This document shows, in pieces, positions 1 through 8,954 of a stretch of DNA of 32,998 nucleotides. Source of the DNA: Methylobacterium nonmethylotrophicum (GTDB taxonomy: Bacteria > Pseudomonadota > Alphaproteobacteria > Rhizobiales > Beijerinckiaceae); assembly GCF_004745635.1 (NCBI RefSeq), contig NZ_SRLB01000050.1, positions 1 through 32,998 on the forward strand, written 5' to 3'. The notes below the pieces were generated by a model. It was not told the DNA's origin. It saw only the letters and a program-made list of their open reading frames with translations, and did not search any database. Numbering within the stretch: the first letter of the stretch is position 1; every line of letters starts with the position of its first letter. The position numbers were made by a program, and so were the translations under genes.

Positions 1-101
1 CGGCCTCGCTGATGGAGCGGATGGAGCGCGAGGGCATCGTCGGCCCCGCCAACCACGCCGGCAAGCGCGAGATCCTGCTGGAGGACGGGCAGGAGAGCTG
101 A
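1..101 (+). CDS. ftsK: DNA translocase FtsK, C-terminal end (partial)
   Basis: The frame is open from the window edge (first full codon at 3) to a TGA at 99-101. The 32 visible residues include MEREGIVGPANHAGKREIL. This matches the end of the FtsK gamma (winged-helix) domain, where alphaproteobacterial homologues carry a VGPANHxGKREIL motif. FtsK pumps DNA through the closing division septum, and the gamma domain reads KOPS sequences and activates XerCD at dif. Only the tail is present, so the ATPase core cannot be checked; a shorter SpoIIIE/FtsK paralogue would look the same. Confidence 0.75.
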   Translation, partial: ASLMERMEREGIVGPANHAGKREILLEDGQES

Positions 102-136
102 GGGCGAGGCGGCTGAACCGTCCCGCCCTCCGGGCT

Positions 137-1258
137 TCAGCGCTGGCCGAAGCTCGCTTCCTTGAACAGGTCCTTGAGATGGTGCGGCTGCGAGCGCCAG
201 TACTGCTTGGGCGCGCGGACCCGGGCCCCCAGTTCGGCCGCGGCGTGCCAGGGCCAGCGGGGATCGTACAGCATGGCGCGGGCGAGCGAGACCGCGTCCG
301 CCTTGCCCTCGACCAGGATCGTCTCGGCCTGGCGCGGCTCGGTGATGAGCCCGACCGCGATGGTGACGAGGTCGGTCGCCGCCCGCACCCGCTCGGCGAA
401 GGGCACCTGGTAGCCCGGCCCGACGGCGATCTTCTGCCGGGGCGAGACGCCCCCGGTCGAGACGTGGATGGCCGCGGCACCCCGCGCCTTCAGGGCCTCC
501 GCGAAGGCGATGGTCTGCTCGACCTCCCAGCCGTGCTCGACCCAGTCCGTCGCCGAGACCCGGGCCCAGACCGGCTGGCCTGCGGGAAACACCTCCCGCA
601 CCGCCTCGAACACCTCGAGGGGGAAGCGCATCCGGTTCTCGAGGCTGCCGCCATAGGCGTCCGTGCGCTGGTTGGCGAGCGGCGACAGGAACTGGTGCAG
701 CAGGTAGCCGTGCGCCGCGTGGATCTCGGCCGCCTCGATGCCGAGGCGCACCGCCCGCCGGGCGGTGTCGACGAAATTCTGGCGGATCCGCTTCAGGTCC
801 TCGCGGTCGAGGGCCCGGGGCGCCACCTCGCCGTCGGCATGAGGCAGCGCGGACGGCGCCTCGGTGAGCCAGCCGCGGGGTGAATCGGGCGCCACCTGAT
901 GCCCGCCGCGCCACGGCGGCTCGCTCGACGCCTTGCGGCCGGCATGGGCGATCTGGATGCAGACCGGCACCGGGGCGTAGTCGCGCACCGCGTCGAGGAC
1001 GCGGGCGAGCGCCCGCTCGGTCCCGTCGTCCCACAGGCCGAGATCACTGTGCGTGATCCGCGCCTCCGGCGACACGGCGGTTGCCTCCAGCGTCAGGAGC
1101 CCGGCGCCCGACATGGCGAGCTGGCCGAGATGCATCATGTGCCAGTCGGACGCCTCGCCGTCGCGGGCCGAGTACTGGCACATCGGCGCGACGATGATGC
1201 GGTTCTCCAGCGCGAGGCCGTCGAGGCGCAGGGGCTGGAACAGCAGGGGTGAGCTCAT
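137..1258 (-). CDS. NADH:flavin oxidoreductase, Old Yellow Enzyme family (YqjM/XenA-like)
   Basis: This is a 373-residue FMN-dependent ene-reductase, a cytosolic TIM barrel that uses NAD(P)H to reduce activated C=C bonds. The N-terminal barrel strand has LENRIIVAPMCQYS, with Cys27 and Tyr29 at the positions of the YqjM-subclass flavin-tuning Cys and active-site Tyr. IHAAHGYLLHQFLSP supplies His180 and His183, the usual substrate-anchoring pair, followed by the family-typical NQRTDAYGGSLENR segment. The reading frame stays open upstream to 1498, but the homologous part begins at the ATG at 1258, which has a GGAG about 9 nt ahead; the extra 80 residues are Arg/Pro-rich and look like non-coding frame. 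The physiological substrate cannot be told from sequence. Confidence 0.93.
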   Translation of the reverse strand: MSSPLLFQPLRLDGLALENRIIVAPMCQYSARDGEASDWHMMHLGQLAMSGAGLLTLEATAVSPEARITHSDLGLWDDGTERALARVLDAVRDYAPVPVCIQIAHAGRKASSEPPWRGGHQVAPDSPRGWLTEAPSALPHADGEVAPRALDREDLKRIRQNFVDTARRAVRLGIEAAEIHAAHGYLLHQFLSPLANQRTDAYGGSLENRMRFPLEVFEAVREVFPAGQPVWARVSATDWVEHGWEVEQTIAFAEALKARGAAAIHVSTGGVSPRQKIAVGPGYQVPFAERVRAATDLVTIAVGLITEPRQAETILVEGKADAVSLARAMLYDPRWPWHAAAELGARVRAPKQYWRSQPHHLKDLFKEASFGQR

Positions 1259-1555
1259 GCGGGGGGACTCCGGTGCAGGATCGCCGCAATGTGGCGCCGC
1301 GCCGCGGATCCGGCCAGCGCCGGCAGCGCAGGGCGCCCGCGCGTGTCCGGCGACGCGCGGCGTGCGCCGGCGCACCGCCGGGATCCTCGCCCAATGAAAC
1401 GGATGTTGTTTCGGCGCGGCTCCGGGCCGGCCGACATCGTCCGCGTATTTTCCGGCAATTCGAGTCAATTTTAGCGAGACCCGCAGGCGCGTCTTCAAGG
1501 GGCGGGCGTCACGATGTGCCGATCACCTGGCGCACGAAAATCCCGGTAGAGAGAC
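1259..1555. other. Intergenic region between divergent genes
   Basis: About 300 nt separate the ene-reductase start (leftward) from the first exported protein (rightward), so both promoters should lie here. A locally AT-rich stretch at about 1446-1476 is the likeliest place for a rightward promoter. I could not assign -35/-10 boxes with confidence. No RNA gene or further ORF is convincing. Confidence 0.4.
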
Positions 1556-1876
1556 ATGTCCGTTCGCATCTCGTTCGATGCTTCCGCCCTCCGCAGGCTC
1601 GCGCTCGCGACGGTCGCGGCGCTGCCGCTGGCCGGCATGCAGGCGCCGGCGCAGGCCCGCGACGGCGGTGCCCTCGCGGCCGGCATCATCGGCGGCCTCG
1701 CGCTCGGCGGGCTCGCCGCGGCTGCGGCGTCGCAACCGCACTACGCCTATCCTGCCCCGGCCTACGGTTATCGCCCGGTCTACTACGCTCCGCCCCGGGA
1801 TTGCTGGATCCAGCGGCGTCGGGCGCGAGACGAGTTCGGCAACGTCTACTACCGTCGCATGCGCGTCTGCGGCTGA
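1556..1876 (+). CDS. Small exported protein, Gly/Ala- and Tyr/Pro-rich
   Basis: A 106-residue hypothetical protein. The N-terminus has a basic/hydrophobic leader ending around MQAPAQA-RD, typical of a Sec signal peptide. A glycine/alanine stretch follows (GGALAAGIIGGLALGGLAA), resembling a glycine-zipper helix. Then come a Tyr/Pro-rich segment and a basic C-terminus with two cysteines (in RDCWIQRRR and RMRVCG) that could form a disulfide. An AGAGAGAC-like purine stretch precedes the ATG. Short exported proteins with this Tyr/Pro-rich then Cys layout are common in Rhizobiales, without known function. It is the first of three exported proteins in a row on this strand. Confidence 0.75.
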   Translation: MSVRISFDASALRRLALATVAALPLAGMQAPAQARDGGALAAGIIGGLALGGLAAAAASQPHYAYPAPAYGYRPVYYAPPRDCWIQRRRARDEFGNVYYRRMRVCG

Positions 1877-1992
1877 GCGCGCTCCGGCCGTTCCCCCAAC
1901 CCGCGGATTCGGAGCGATCGGCGCGACACCCGCGTCCGCGACGGCCCGGCATCCGCGTCGTCGAACCCCGTACGAAGCGAGAGATCCGTCAC

Positions 1993-3036
1993 ATGACGAG
2001 GCTCATGGTCCGGGGCGCCACGGCGCTCGTCGCGATGCTGCTCGGCGCGAGCGCGGCCCAGGCGGCCGCGGCACCGCGTTTCGCCGATTTCCGTGTTCGC
2101 GCGATCTATGCCGGCCCGACGCCGCCGCCCGTCCTCGATACGGCCGACAAGCGCCTGTATCGCACCCGCCTCATCGACGCGGCGCGCACCGGCAAGCCCA
2201 ACTTCGCCGGCGAGTTCATCCTGACCACCTGGGGCTGCGGCACCTCCTGCGAGACGGTCGCGGTGATCAGCGCCCGAACGGGCGAGGTGTTCTACCCGCC
2301 GTTCCGGGCCATGGGCGGGGAGACGCTGCAGGAGGCGGCCGGGGAGGCGCCATCCGTGCGGATCGAGACGCGGGTCGACAGCCGCCTCCTGGTCCTGAAG
2401 GGCAGGCGTCACGACGACGAGACGGCCGATGCCCGGCACTACTACACGTTCGACGGCCGCACCTTCGCGCACGTCGTGAGCGTGCCGGGCGCGGGCAGGC
2501 CGGCCGCGCGCGACGTCGGCGGCGCACGGCCGATGCCGGCGAGCCTGTCCGGGAGGGGATCCCGGATCGAGGATCTGGCTCGGGGGTACACGTGGACGAC
2601 GTCGTCCGACACGGTCGAAGGCGTGATCAAGCTCGGTCTCCAGCCCCGCGACCGGGCCAGCCGCATGATGAGCTACGAGCGCGTCTTCGTGACCTGCGAT
2701 CGGACGCGCCGGCTCGCGGTCTCGGTCTGGCCCGTGGCGTCGGCCGGGCCGGCGCGAGCCCGAACCGCACCGCTGACCATCACCGCCGATGCGGCACGGC
2801 ACAGATCCGACAGCCAGACCCTCGCCTACAACGAGATGGACGAGGCGTGGGGGATCGATGCCACGCTCCACGGTCTCGGGCTGGTGCAGGACATGGTCGC
2901 TTCGGACACCCTGCGGCTCGAGGCTCAGGACGTCGCCCTGATCCTGCCGCGCCCGAACGCGGCCGTCGCGCGCTTCCTCTCGCAATGCGAGGCCCTGTCG
3001 CGGCAGGGCGGCCCGTTCCGGCCCCGATCGATCTGA
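1993..3036 (+). CDS. Exported hypothetical protein with a WGCGTSC motif
   Basis: A 347-residue protein with a clear Sec signal peptide (cleavage probably near ASAAQA-AAAP, residues 20-26). The first half of the mature part contains WGCGTSCETVAVISARTG, followed by a strand-rich region that reads as a small beta domain around a Cys-x4-Cys pair. The second half (from about residue 185) has no feature I recognise and holds a further Cys near FVTCDRTRR. The frame is open further upstream, but the ATG at 1993 begins the signal peptide and is the sensible start. It lies between two other exported proteins, so an envelope role is likely; the function is unknown. Confidence 0.8.
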   Translation: MTRLMVRGATALVAMLLGASAAQAAAAPRFADFRVRAIYAGPTPPPVLDTADKRLYRTRLIDAARTGKPNFAGEFILTTWGCGTSCETVAVISARTGEVFYPPFRAMGGETLQEAAGEAPSVRIETRVDSRLLVLKGRRHDDETADARHYYTFDGRTFAHVVSVPGAGRPAARDVGGARPMPASLSGRGSRIEDLARGYTWTTSSDTVEGVIKLGLQPRDRASRMMSYERVFVTCDRTRRLAVSVWPVASAGPARARTAPLTITADAARHRSDSQTLAYNEMDEAWGIDATLHGLGLVQDMVASDTLRLEAQDVALILPRPNAAVARFLSQCEALSRQGGPFRPRSI

Positions 3037-3137
3037 GCGACTCCTCGGCCTCGTCACGGACCGCGCGCCGAAATGAATCGCGGCGCCGGGCCGATGCCGC
3101 TGCGACCGCATCATCCCGGACGTCACGGAGACGATCG

Positions 3138-3497
3138 ATGGCCTCTCCCCTCTCCCATCGGGTGATCGCTTCCGCGGTCATGGTTCTCGGCTGCGCGGCG
3201 CCCGCCCGGGCCACGATCGACAGTTGCGCGGAGGTGCGGCGCACCCCGGACGGCTTCCTCAACCTGCGCATCGGCCCCGGTGCCGGGTTCGAGGCGGTGC
3301 TGAAGCTTTTTCCGGGCGACCAGCTCTGGGTCGACACGGCGACCTGCGAGACGCGCCGGGGCATCGCCGCCTGCGATCCCACCGGCACGTGGTGGCACGT
3401 GGTCTCGGTGCGGCGGCTCGATGCGGGGACCAAGTCCTACACGCGCGGATGGGCGCACAGGCGGTTCCTGGCACCGACGCCCTGCCCCGGCGACTGA
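3138..3497 (+). CDS. Exported bacterial SH3-like domain protein
   Basis: A 119-residue protein: a signal peptide (cleavage near APARA-TIDS), then one SH3b-like domain. The segment LNLRIGPGAGFEAVLKLFPG fits the usual SH3b signature (LNVRxGPGxxxxVIxxLxxG), and GTWWHVVSV plus the final GWAHRRFL fit its later strands. Four to five cysteines in the mature part suggest disulfides in the periplasm. SH3b domains usually bind peptidoglycan or other envelope polymers. GGAG lies about 8 nt before the ATG at 3138. It converges on the propionyl-CoA synthetase gene with 38 nt between the two stop codons. Confidence 0.82.
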   Translation: MASPLSHRVIASAVMVLGCAAPARATIDSCAEVRRTPDGFLNLRIGPGAGFEAVLKLFPGDQLWVDTATCETRRGIAACDPTGTWWHVVSVRRLDAGTKSYTRGWAHRRFLAPTPCPGD

Positions 3498-3535
3498 GCG
3501 CGTCGGCCGGCGGCCTCCCGCTCCTGGCGCAGCGT

Positions 3536-5452
3536 TCAGGCCGCTCCCAGCCCCCGCTCCCGCAGCGCCCCGCCGATCTCCTCCAGCACCGATGGGTCTT
3601 CGATCGTCGGCGGCATGGTCCAGGTCTCGCCGTCGGCGATCTTCTTCATCGTGCCGCGCAGGATTTTTCCGGAGCGGGTCTTGGGCAGGCGCCCGACCGT
3701 GAGCGCGATGCGGAAGGCCGCGACGGGCCCGATGCGCTCGCGCACCAGGGCCACGAGGTCGCGCTCGATGACGTCCGGCGCCCGGTCGACGCCGGCCTTC
3801 AGCACGACGAAGCCGCAGGGCACCTCGCCCTTGAGGCTGTCGCGGATGCCGATCACCGCGCATTCGGCGACGTCCGGGTGCGAGGCCAGCACCTCCTCCA
3901 TGCCGCCGGTCGAGAGGCGGTGGCCGGCGACGTTGATGATGTCGTCGGTGCGGCCCATCACCGAGACGTAGCCGTCCTCATCGAGGAAGCCGGCATCCGA
4001 GGTGTTGTAGTAGCCCGGATAGGCCGCGAGGTAGCTCTCGCGGAACCGCTCGTCCTGCTGCCACAGGGTCGGCAGGGCGCCGGGGGGCAGCGGCAGCCTG
4101 ATGGCGATCGTCCCCATGGTGTTGGCCGGCACCGGCTTGCCGGCTTCGTCGAGCACCTGCACGTCCCAGCCCGGCATCGGCACCGTCGGGCTGCCGTGCT
4201 TGACCGGGAGCGCCCCGAGCCCGACCGGATTGGCGGCGATCGGCCAGCCGGTCTCGGTCTGCCACCAATGGTCGATGACCGGCACCCCCAGGATCCGCTC
4301 GGCCCAGGCGACGGTGTCGGGATCGGCCCGCTCGCCGGCGAGGAAGAGGGTGCGGAAACGCGAGAGGTCGTGGCCCCGCATCAGCCGGGCCTCCGGGTCC
4401 TCCTTCTTCACCGCCCGGAGCGCCGTCGGCGCGGTGAACAGGGCCACCGCCCCGGTCTCGGCGATGACGCGCCAGAACGCGCCGGCATCCGGCGTGCCGA
4501 CCGGCTTGCCCTCGTAGAGCACCGTGGTGCAGCCGTGCAGGAGCGGCCCGTAGACGATGTAGGAGTGTCCCACCACCCAGCCGACGTCGGAGGCGCACCA
4601 GTAGGTCTCCCCGGGGGCGACGCCGTAGAGGTTCGGCATCGACCAGGCCAGCGCCACGAGGTAGCCGCCGGTGTCGCGCACCACGCCCTTCGGGCGGCCG
4701 GTCGTGCCGGAGGTGTAGAGGATGTAGAGCGGGTCGGTGGCGGCGACCGGCACGCAGGGCGCCGCGCGGCCCGCCTGCTTCACCGCCGCCACGGCTTGCG
4801 CCCAGTCGCGGTCGCGCCCCTCGACCAGGGTGGCGGGCCCTTGCGGGCGCTGCAGGATCACGCAGGCCTCGGGCTTGTGGGCGGAGAGGCGGCAGGCCTC
4901 GTCGAGCAGCGGCTTGTAGGCGACGATCCGCCCCGGCTCGATGCCGCAGGAGGCGGCGAGCACGACCTTCGGCGCGGCGTCCTCGATGCGGGCGGCGAGC
5001 TCCCGGGCGGCGAAGCCCCCGAACACCACGGAATGCACGGCGCCGATCCGGGCGCAGGCCAGCATACCGAACAGGGCCTCCGGCACCATCGGCATGTAGA
5101 GCACCACCCGGTCGCCGCGCGCGACACCGAGATCCTGCAGCAGGGCGGCGAGCGCCGCGACCTCGTCCTTGAGCTCGGCGTAGGTGATGCGGCGCCGGGT
5201 GCCGGTGACCGGCGATTCGTACAGGATCGCCGCCTGCTCCGCCCGTCCGGCCGCGACGTGGCGGTCGACGGCGTTGTGGCAGGCATTGACCGCGGCGCCT
5301 ACGAACCAGCGGCCGTAGGGTCCGTCCTCCGGCGAAAACACCCGGGCGGCGGGCGTCACCCAGTCGATCGCCCCGGCAGCCTCGGCCCAGAACGCCTCCG
5401 GGTCGCGCTGCCAGGCGGCGTAGATGTCCCGGTAGCGGCTCGTGCCCGGCAT
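3536..5452 (-). CDS. prpE: Propionyl-CoA synthetase (propionate--CoA ligase)
   Basis: A 638-residue member of the acetyl-CoA synthetase-like adenylating family, close to the usual PrpE length (about 630). It would activate propionate with ATP and CoA in the cytosol. The adenylation core has YTSGTTGRPKG (246-256), DHWWQTETGWP (394-404, a PrpE/Acs-type A5 motif) and GRTDDIINVAGHRLSTG (500-516). Lys596 in PKTRSGKILRG is the catalytic lysine that Pat-type enzymes acetylate in this family. The ATG at 5452 has AGGAGG 5-6 nt upstream; an open extension to 5521 is non-homologous. A membrane protein gene ends 22 nt upstream on the same strand, so the two may share a transcript. Acetyl-CoA synthetase is the main alternative, but the size and the VxGHRLSTGxMEE context favour PrpE. 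Confidence 0.92.
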   Translation of the reverse strand: MPGTSRYRDIYAAWQRDPEAFWAEAAGAIDWVTPAARVFSPEDGPYGRWFVGAAVNACHNAVDRHVAAGRAEQAAILYESPVTGTRRRITYAELKDEVAALAALLQDLGVARGDRVVLYMPMVPEALFGMLACARIGAVHSVVFGGFAARELAARIEDAAPKVVLAASCGIEPGRIVAYKPLLDEACRLSAHKPEACVILQRPQGPATLVEGRDRDWAQAVAAVKQAGRAAPCVPVAATDPLYILYTSGTTGRPKGVVRDTGGYLVALAWSMPNLYGVAPGETYWCASDVGWVVGHSYIVYGPLLHGCTTVLYEGKPVGTPDAGAFWRVIAETGAVALFTAPTALRAVKKEDPEARLMRGHDLSRFRTLFLAGERADPDTVAWAERILGVPVIDHWWQTETGWPIAANPVGLGALPVKHGSPTVPMPGWDVQVLDEAGKPVPANTMGTIAIRLPLPPGALPTLWQQDERFRESYLAAYPGYYNTSDAGFLDEDGYVSVMGRTDDIINVAGHRLSTGGMEEVLASHPDVAECAVIGIRDSLKGEVPCGFVVLKAGVDRAPDVIERDLVALVRERIGPVAAFRIALTVGRLPKTRSGKILRGTMKKIADGETWTMPPTIEDPSVLEEIGGALRERGLGAA

Positions 5453-5474
5453 GGCGTTCCTCCTGATCCGCCGG

Positions 5475-6584
5475 TCACCGGCGCTTGGAGGGATCTTCCC
5501 GGACTCCGCGGCGGCGGGCAAGAGACTGCCACAGCATGCGGCGGAACGGCGTCGGCGCCCTCCCCGCCTGCGGCGATGGCGGATCGGCCGGCCCCGGTCC
5601 CGCTGCGGGCCCGGGCGGCGTCCCGGTCCGAAGGCCGTCCATCGCCAGCTTGACCGCCGAGTAACCGACCAGATCGACCAGCCAGCGACCGAGGATCAGG
5701 GCCTTCAGCGGCGCGTGGATGGTCTCCTGGCTGAGGTCGGCGATGCGGATGCGCAGGTCCGCGGGCCCGGTGGCCGAGACCGGCCGGCCGAGGCTGATGC
5801 AGGCCTCCGCCAGTTGCTGCGCCTGGCCGAAATCGAAGCCCTGCATCAAGGTGGCGAGGGACCCGACCTGCTGATCGCCGGCAAGGGGATCGGCGCCGAT
5901 ATGGGGGCTGAGATCCCTCACGCCCTGCGCCAGCACGCCGGCACCGACGGCGTTCATGAGCAGCAGGCCGAGATTGTAGGCGCTGATCTCCGGCGGAAGC
6001 CCGGCCGCCGCCAGGTCCTTCACCTGCGCGCCGATGTCCTGCTGCTCCTGCGACGGCACGTTCTGCATGAGCGCAAAGCAGTAGACCGGCAAGGCGACCT
6101 TCGCGCGCTCGAACGAGACGTCCTTCATGATCGCCTTGACGGTGTTACCCCGCGGCAGCGCGACGCTCCTGTCGATCGCGCGGTCGGATGCGAAGAGCAG
6201 CGTGTCGAGCAGGAACGACGGCCCGATGCCGAGCTCCCCGTCCGCCGTCTTGATCCGGAACAGCGACGAGCGGAACAGCGTCATCGCGCCGAAGCCGGCG
6301 GACAGGATCAGGGAGAGCTTCTGCAGGTGGGGCTTGCCGTTCAGGTCCGAGAAGAGCCAGTCCGGCTCGATCATCCGGAGGCAGGCCAGCATCGTCAGGC
6401 AGGCGAGGACGTTGACCGTGATGTAGAGCAGCGCCGGCGCGCTCAGGAGCGCCCGCCGGGGATCACCCTTGTAGCGGGCCACGATCTCGACGGTGCCGAT
6501 CAGGAGGCCGATCAGACCGACCCAGACGGCCGCCGGCGGGTCGAGCAACGCTCCGACCGCTGCGAGACATCGATCCCAGACCAC
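5475..6584 (-). CDS. Hypothetical multi-pass membrane protein
   Basis: A 369-residue protein of no family I recognise. Three hydrophobic segments sit in the N-terminal third (about 14-35, 46-72 and 91-109), spaced by short charged loops. A soluble-looking middle follows. The C-terminus holds a weaker hydrophobic stretch near 300-320 and then a Pro/Gly/Arg-rich tail of about 50 residues. The stop is 22 nt before the prpE start on the same strand, which suggests co-transcription but does not prove a link to propionate. In its leader, CCCTGC and GCAGGG form a small hairpin at about 6593-6611, close to the start codon, which could affect translation. Confidence 0.7.
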   Translation of the reverse strand: MVWDRCLAAVGALLDPPAAVWVGLIGLLIGTVEIVARYKGDPRRALLSAPALLYITVNVLACLTMLACLRMIEPDWLFSDLNGKPHLQKLSLILSAGFGAMTLFRSSLFRIKTADGELGIGPSFLLDTLLFASDRAIDRSVALPRGNTVKAIMKDVSFERAKVALPVYCFALMQNVPSQEQQDIGAQVKDLAAAGLPPEISAYNLGLLLMNAVGAGVLAQGVRDLSPHIGADPLAGDQQVGSLATLMQGFDFGQAQQLAEACISLGRPVSATGPADLRIRIADLSQETIHAPLKALILGRWLVDLVGYSAVKLAMDGLRTGTPPGPAAGPGPADPPSPQAGRAPTPFRRMLWQSLARRRGVREDPSKRR

Positions 6585-6689
6585 GGCGTGCTTCCCTGCC
6601 TCTGACGCAGGGACATGTTAGACTTGCCTTGAACGGCGTCCACGAACCTCAAGTTGCGGCACTACGGTGATCCGATGGGACGGCCCGCG

Positions 6690-7001
6690 TCAGAGCGCCT
6701 TCCGCCCGAGGGTGGTCAGGGCATAGGCCTTGTCGTCCTGCTTCGCGGTCGGGGCGAGGAGCCCGGTCTCGACGCCGCTCTGCAGGGTTTGCGCGAGCAT
6801 GTCCATGGACAGACCCGTCCGCTGCGCGAGATCGACGATCGTCGCGGGCTCGCCGCGCCCGATGCTCTTCACCACGGTCGAGAGGGCATCGACGCGGGGC
6901 CCGGCATAGCTCGCCCGCGCCGAGCCGTAGCTCTGCCTGCCGGGTTCCTGCATGACCCTGAGGAAGGATCCGAAGAGATCGCCGGAAGATCTGCCTGACA
7001 C
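6690..7001 (-). CDS. Small putative winged-helix protein
   Basis: About 103 residues. The second half (TIVDLAQRTGLSMDMLAQTL then a turn and GLLAPTAKQDDKAYALTTLG) reads as helix-turn-helix plus wing, like MarR/ArsR-type DNA-binding folds that end with a TxxG motif. The first 40 residues are low in predicted structure. The start is uncertain: TTG at 7019, GTG at 7001 (GGGGG about 8 nt ahead, used here) or ATG at 6953. It could be a regulator, or a protein-protein wHTH module without DNA binding. It sits between the membrane protein gene and the divergent acyl-CoA ligase. Confidence 0.6.
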   Translation of the reverse strand: MSGRSSGDLFGSFLRVMQEPGRQSYGSARASYAGPRVDALSTVVKSIGRGEPATIVDLAQRTGLSMDMLAQTLQSGVETGLLAPTAKQDDKAYALTTLGRKAL

Positions 7002-7183
7002 GATCGCTGCCCCCGTCAAACCGAGTTCGCCGACACGAAGACGTAATTCGCCGGGGCTCCGTCAGCAAGGCGAGTGCAGGCCGTCCCGGGGAGAGCCTTC
7101 CGCCTTTTTTCGCCTCGGCGCTGTCCCGCAACGATGGCACAGTCGGGCCGGATTCCGCTACGCCTGCCTCGGGAGGAGCCGCC

Positions 7184-8827
7184 ATGACCGAGACGATCAC
7201 GACCACGACGATCTACGACCACGGCCTCGACCGGAACCCGGCCAACCATCAGCCGCTCACGCCGCTCACCTTCCTGGAGCGGGCGGCCACGGTCTTCCCG
7301 GACCGGACAGCCGTGATCCACGGCGGCCTGAGGCGCAGCTACCGCGAGCTCTACGCCCGCTGCCGGCGCTTCGCCTCGGCGCTCGAGGCCCGCGGCATCG
7401 GGCGGGGCGACACGGTGGCGGTGATGCTCGCCAACACCCCCGCGATGATCGAGTGCCATTACGGCGTGCCGATGGCCGGCGCCGTGCTCAACACCCTCAA
7501 CACCCGCCTCGACCCGGCGATCCTCGCCTTCTGCCTCGACCACGGCGAAGCCAAGGTGCTGATCACCGACCGGGAATTTGCCCGCACCATGGGCCCGGCC
7601 CTCGCGAAGGCCGGCGTGAAGCCCCTCGTGATCGATTACGACGACCCGGACTACGACGGCCCGGGCGAGCGCCTCGGCACGATCGAGTACGAGGATTTCC
7701 TCGCCGCCGGCGATCCCGACCACGCCTGGGCGATGCCGGGCGACGAGTGGGACGCCATCACCCTCAACTACACCTCGGGCACCACCGGCGACCCGAAGGG
7801 CGTGGTCTACCACCACCGCGGCGCCTCGCTCTTGGCCGTCGGCAACGTGGTGGCGGGCAATCTCGGCCGCCACCCGGTCTATCTCTGGACCCTGCCGATG
7901 TTCCACTGCAACGGCTGGTGCTTCCCCTGGACCCTGTCGGTGGTGGCGGGCACGCATGTCTGCCTGCGGCAGGTGCGGGCTGGTGCGATGTACGACGCGA
8001 TCGCCGATCACGGGGTGACGCATCTGTGCGGCGCACCGATCGTGATGTCGCTCCTCATCAACGCTCCGGCGGCGGAGCGGCGCGACCTGCCGCGCCGGGT
8101 CGCCTTCCTGACCGCGGCGGCGCCGCCGCCGGAGGCGGTGCTCGCCGGGATGGCGGAGGCCGGTTTCGACGTCACCCACGTCTACGGCCTGACCGAGACC
8201 TACGGCCCGGCGGTGGTGAACGAGTGGCACGCCGACTGGGACGCCCTGGGCAAGGACGAGCAGGCCGCCCGCAAGGCGCGCCAGGGCGTGCGCTACCCGC
8301 CGCTCGAGGCCCTCGACGTGCTCGACCCCGAGACGATGCAGCCGGTGCCGGCGGACGGCGAGACCCTGGGCGAGGTGATGTTCCGCGGCAACGTGGTGAT
8401 GCGCGGCTACCTGAAGAACCCGACGGCCACCGAGGCCGCGTTCCGGGGCGGCTGGTTCCATTCGGGCGATCTCGGGGTGAAGCACCCGGACGGCTACATC
8501 CAGCTCAAGGACCGCTCGAAGGACATCATCATCTCAGGGGGCGAGAACATCTCGTCGATCGAGGTCGAGGAGGCCCTGTTCAAGCACCCGGCCGTGGCCG
8601 CCGCCGCGGTGGTGGCCAAGCCCGACGAGAAATGGGGCGAGACGCCGTGCGCCTTCGTGGAGCTGAAACCGTCCGAGATGGTCTCGGCCGAGGAGTTGAT
8701 CGGCTGGTGCCGCCAGTCGCTCGCCGGCTTCAAGGTGCCCAAGCACGTGGTCTTCACGGAACTGCCGAAGACCTCGACCGGCAAGGTACAGAAATTCGTG
8801 CTGCGGGAGATGGCGAAGTCGCTCTGA
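7184..8827 (+). CDS. Acyl-CoA ligase, DmdB / medium-chain fatty acyl type
   Basis: A 547-residue AMP-forming ligase that would activate a carboxylic acid to its CoA thioester. Motifs run in order: YTSGTTGDPKG (196-206, P-loop), LPMFHCNGWCFPW (237-249), YGLTETYGP (334-342), GWFHSGDLG (423-431), DRSKDIIISGGENISSIEVE (hinge) and the catalytic Lys534 in TSTGKVQKF. The FHCNGWCFPW and YGPAVVNEWHADWDAL segments are typical of the group annotated as 3-methylmercaptopropionyl-CoA ligase (DmdB) or medium-chain acyl-CoA synthetase. The substrate is not determined by sequence. The ATG is preceded by GGGAGGAG at ideal spacing. No dmdA/C/D genes are visible nearby. Confidence 0.9.
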   Translation: MTETITTTTIYDHGLDRNPANHQPLTPLTFLERAATVFPDRTAVIHGGLRRSYRELYARCRRFASALEARGIGRGDTVAVMLANTPAMIECHYGVPMAGAVLNTLNTRLDPAILAFCLDHGEAKVLITDREFARTMGPALAKAGVKPLVIDYDDPDYDGPGERLGTIEYEDFLAAGDPDHAWAMPGDEWDAITLNYTSGTTGDPKGVVYHHRGASLLAVGNVVAGNLGRHPVYLWTLPMFHCNGWCFPWTLSVVAGTHVCLRQVRAGAMYDAIADHGVTHLCGAPIVMSLLINAPAAERRDLPRRVAFLTAAAPPPEAVLAGMAEAGFDVTHVYGLTETYGPAVVNEWHADWDALGKDEQAARKARQGVRYPPLEALDVLDPETMQPVPADGETLGEVMFRGNVVMRGYLKNPTATEAAFRGGWFHSGDLGVKHPDGYIQLKDRSKDIIISGGENISSIEVEEALFKHPAVAAAAVVAKPDEKWGETPCAFVELKPSEMVSAEELIGWCRQSLAGFKVPKHVVFTELPKTSTGKVQKFVLREMAKSL

Positions 8828-8906
8828 CGGCACCGCCTCGACCGATGGGCCGGGTGCCTCCCGCCGGGAGCCCCGCCCGCTCCTCCGTCATGCCTTTAGG
8901 TCGGGA

Positions 8907-8935
8907 GCCGCCGCGTCGAACGCAGGCGCGGCGGC
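8907..8935. terminator. GC hairpin between convergent genes
   Basis: GCCGCCGCG (8907-8915) and CGCGGCGGC (8927-8935) are perfect 9-bp inverted arms around an 11-nt loop. The hairpin lies in the 127 nt between the stops of the convergent acyl-CoA ligase and YdcH genes. There is no T-run on either side, so this would be a weak or Rho-assisted bidirectional stop. Confidence 0.45.
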
Positions 8936-8954
8936 ATACGGATGATCTGCTGGG

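Noticed and set aside
1249..1992. N-terminal extension of the WGCGTSC protein back to 1249
   Set aside because: It would read through the 106-residue exported protein in another frame and bury the signal peptide in mid-protein.
7184..8827. Idea that the acyl-CoA ligase marks a DMSP demethylation cluster
   Set aside because: No dmdA, dmdC or dmdD neighbours are present, and this ligase subgroup has many substrates.
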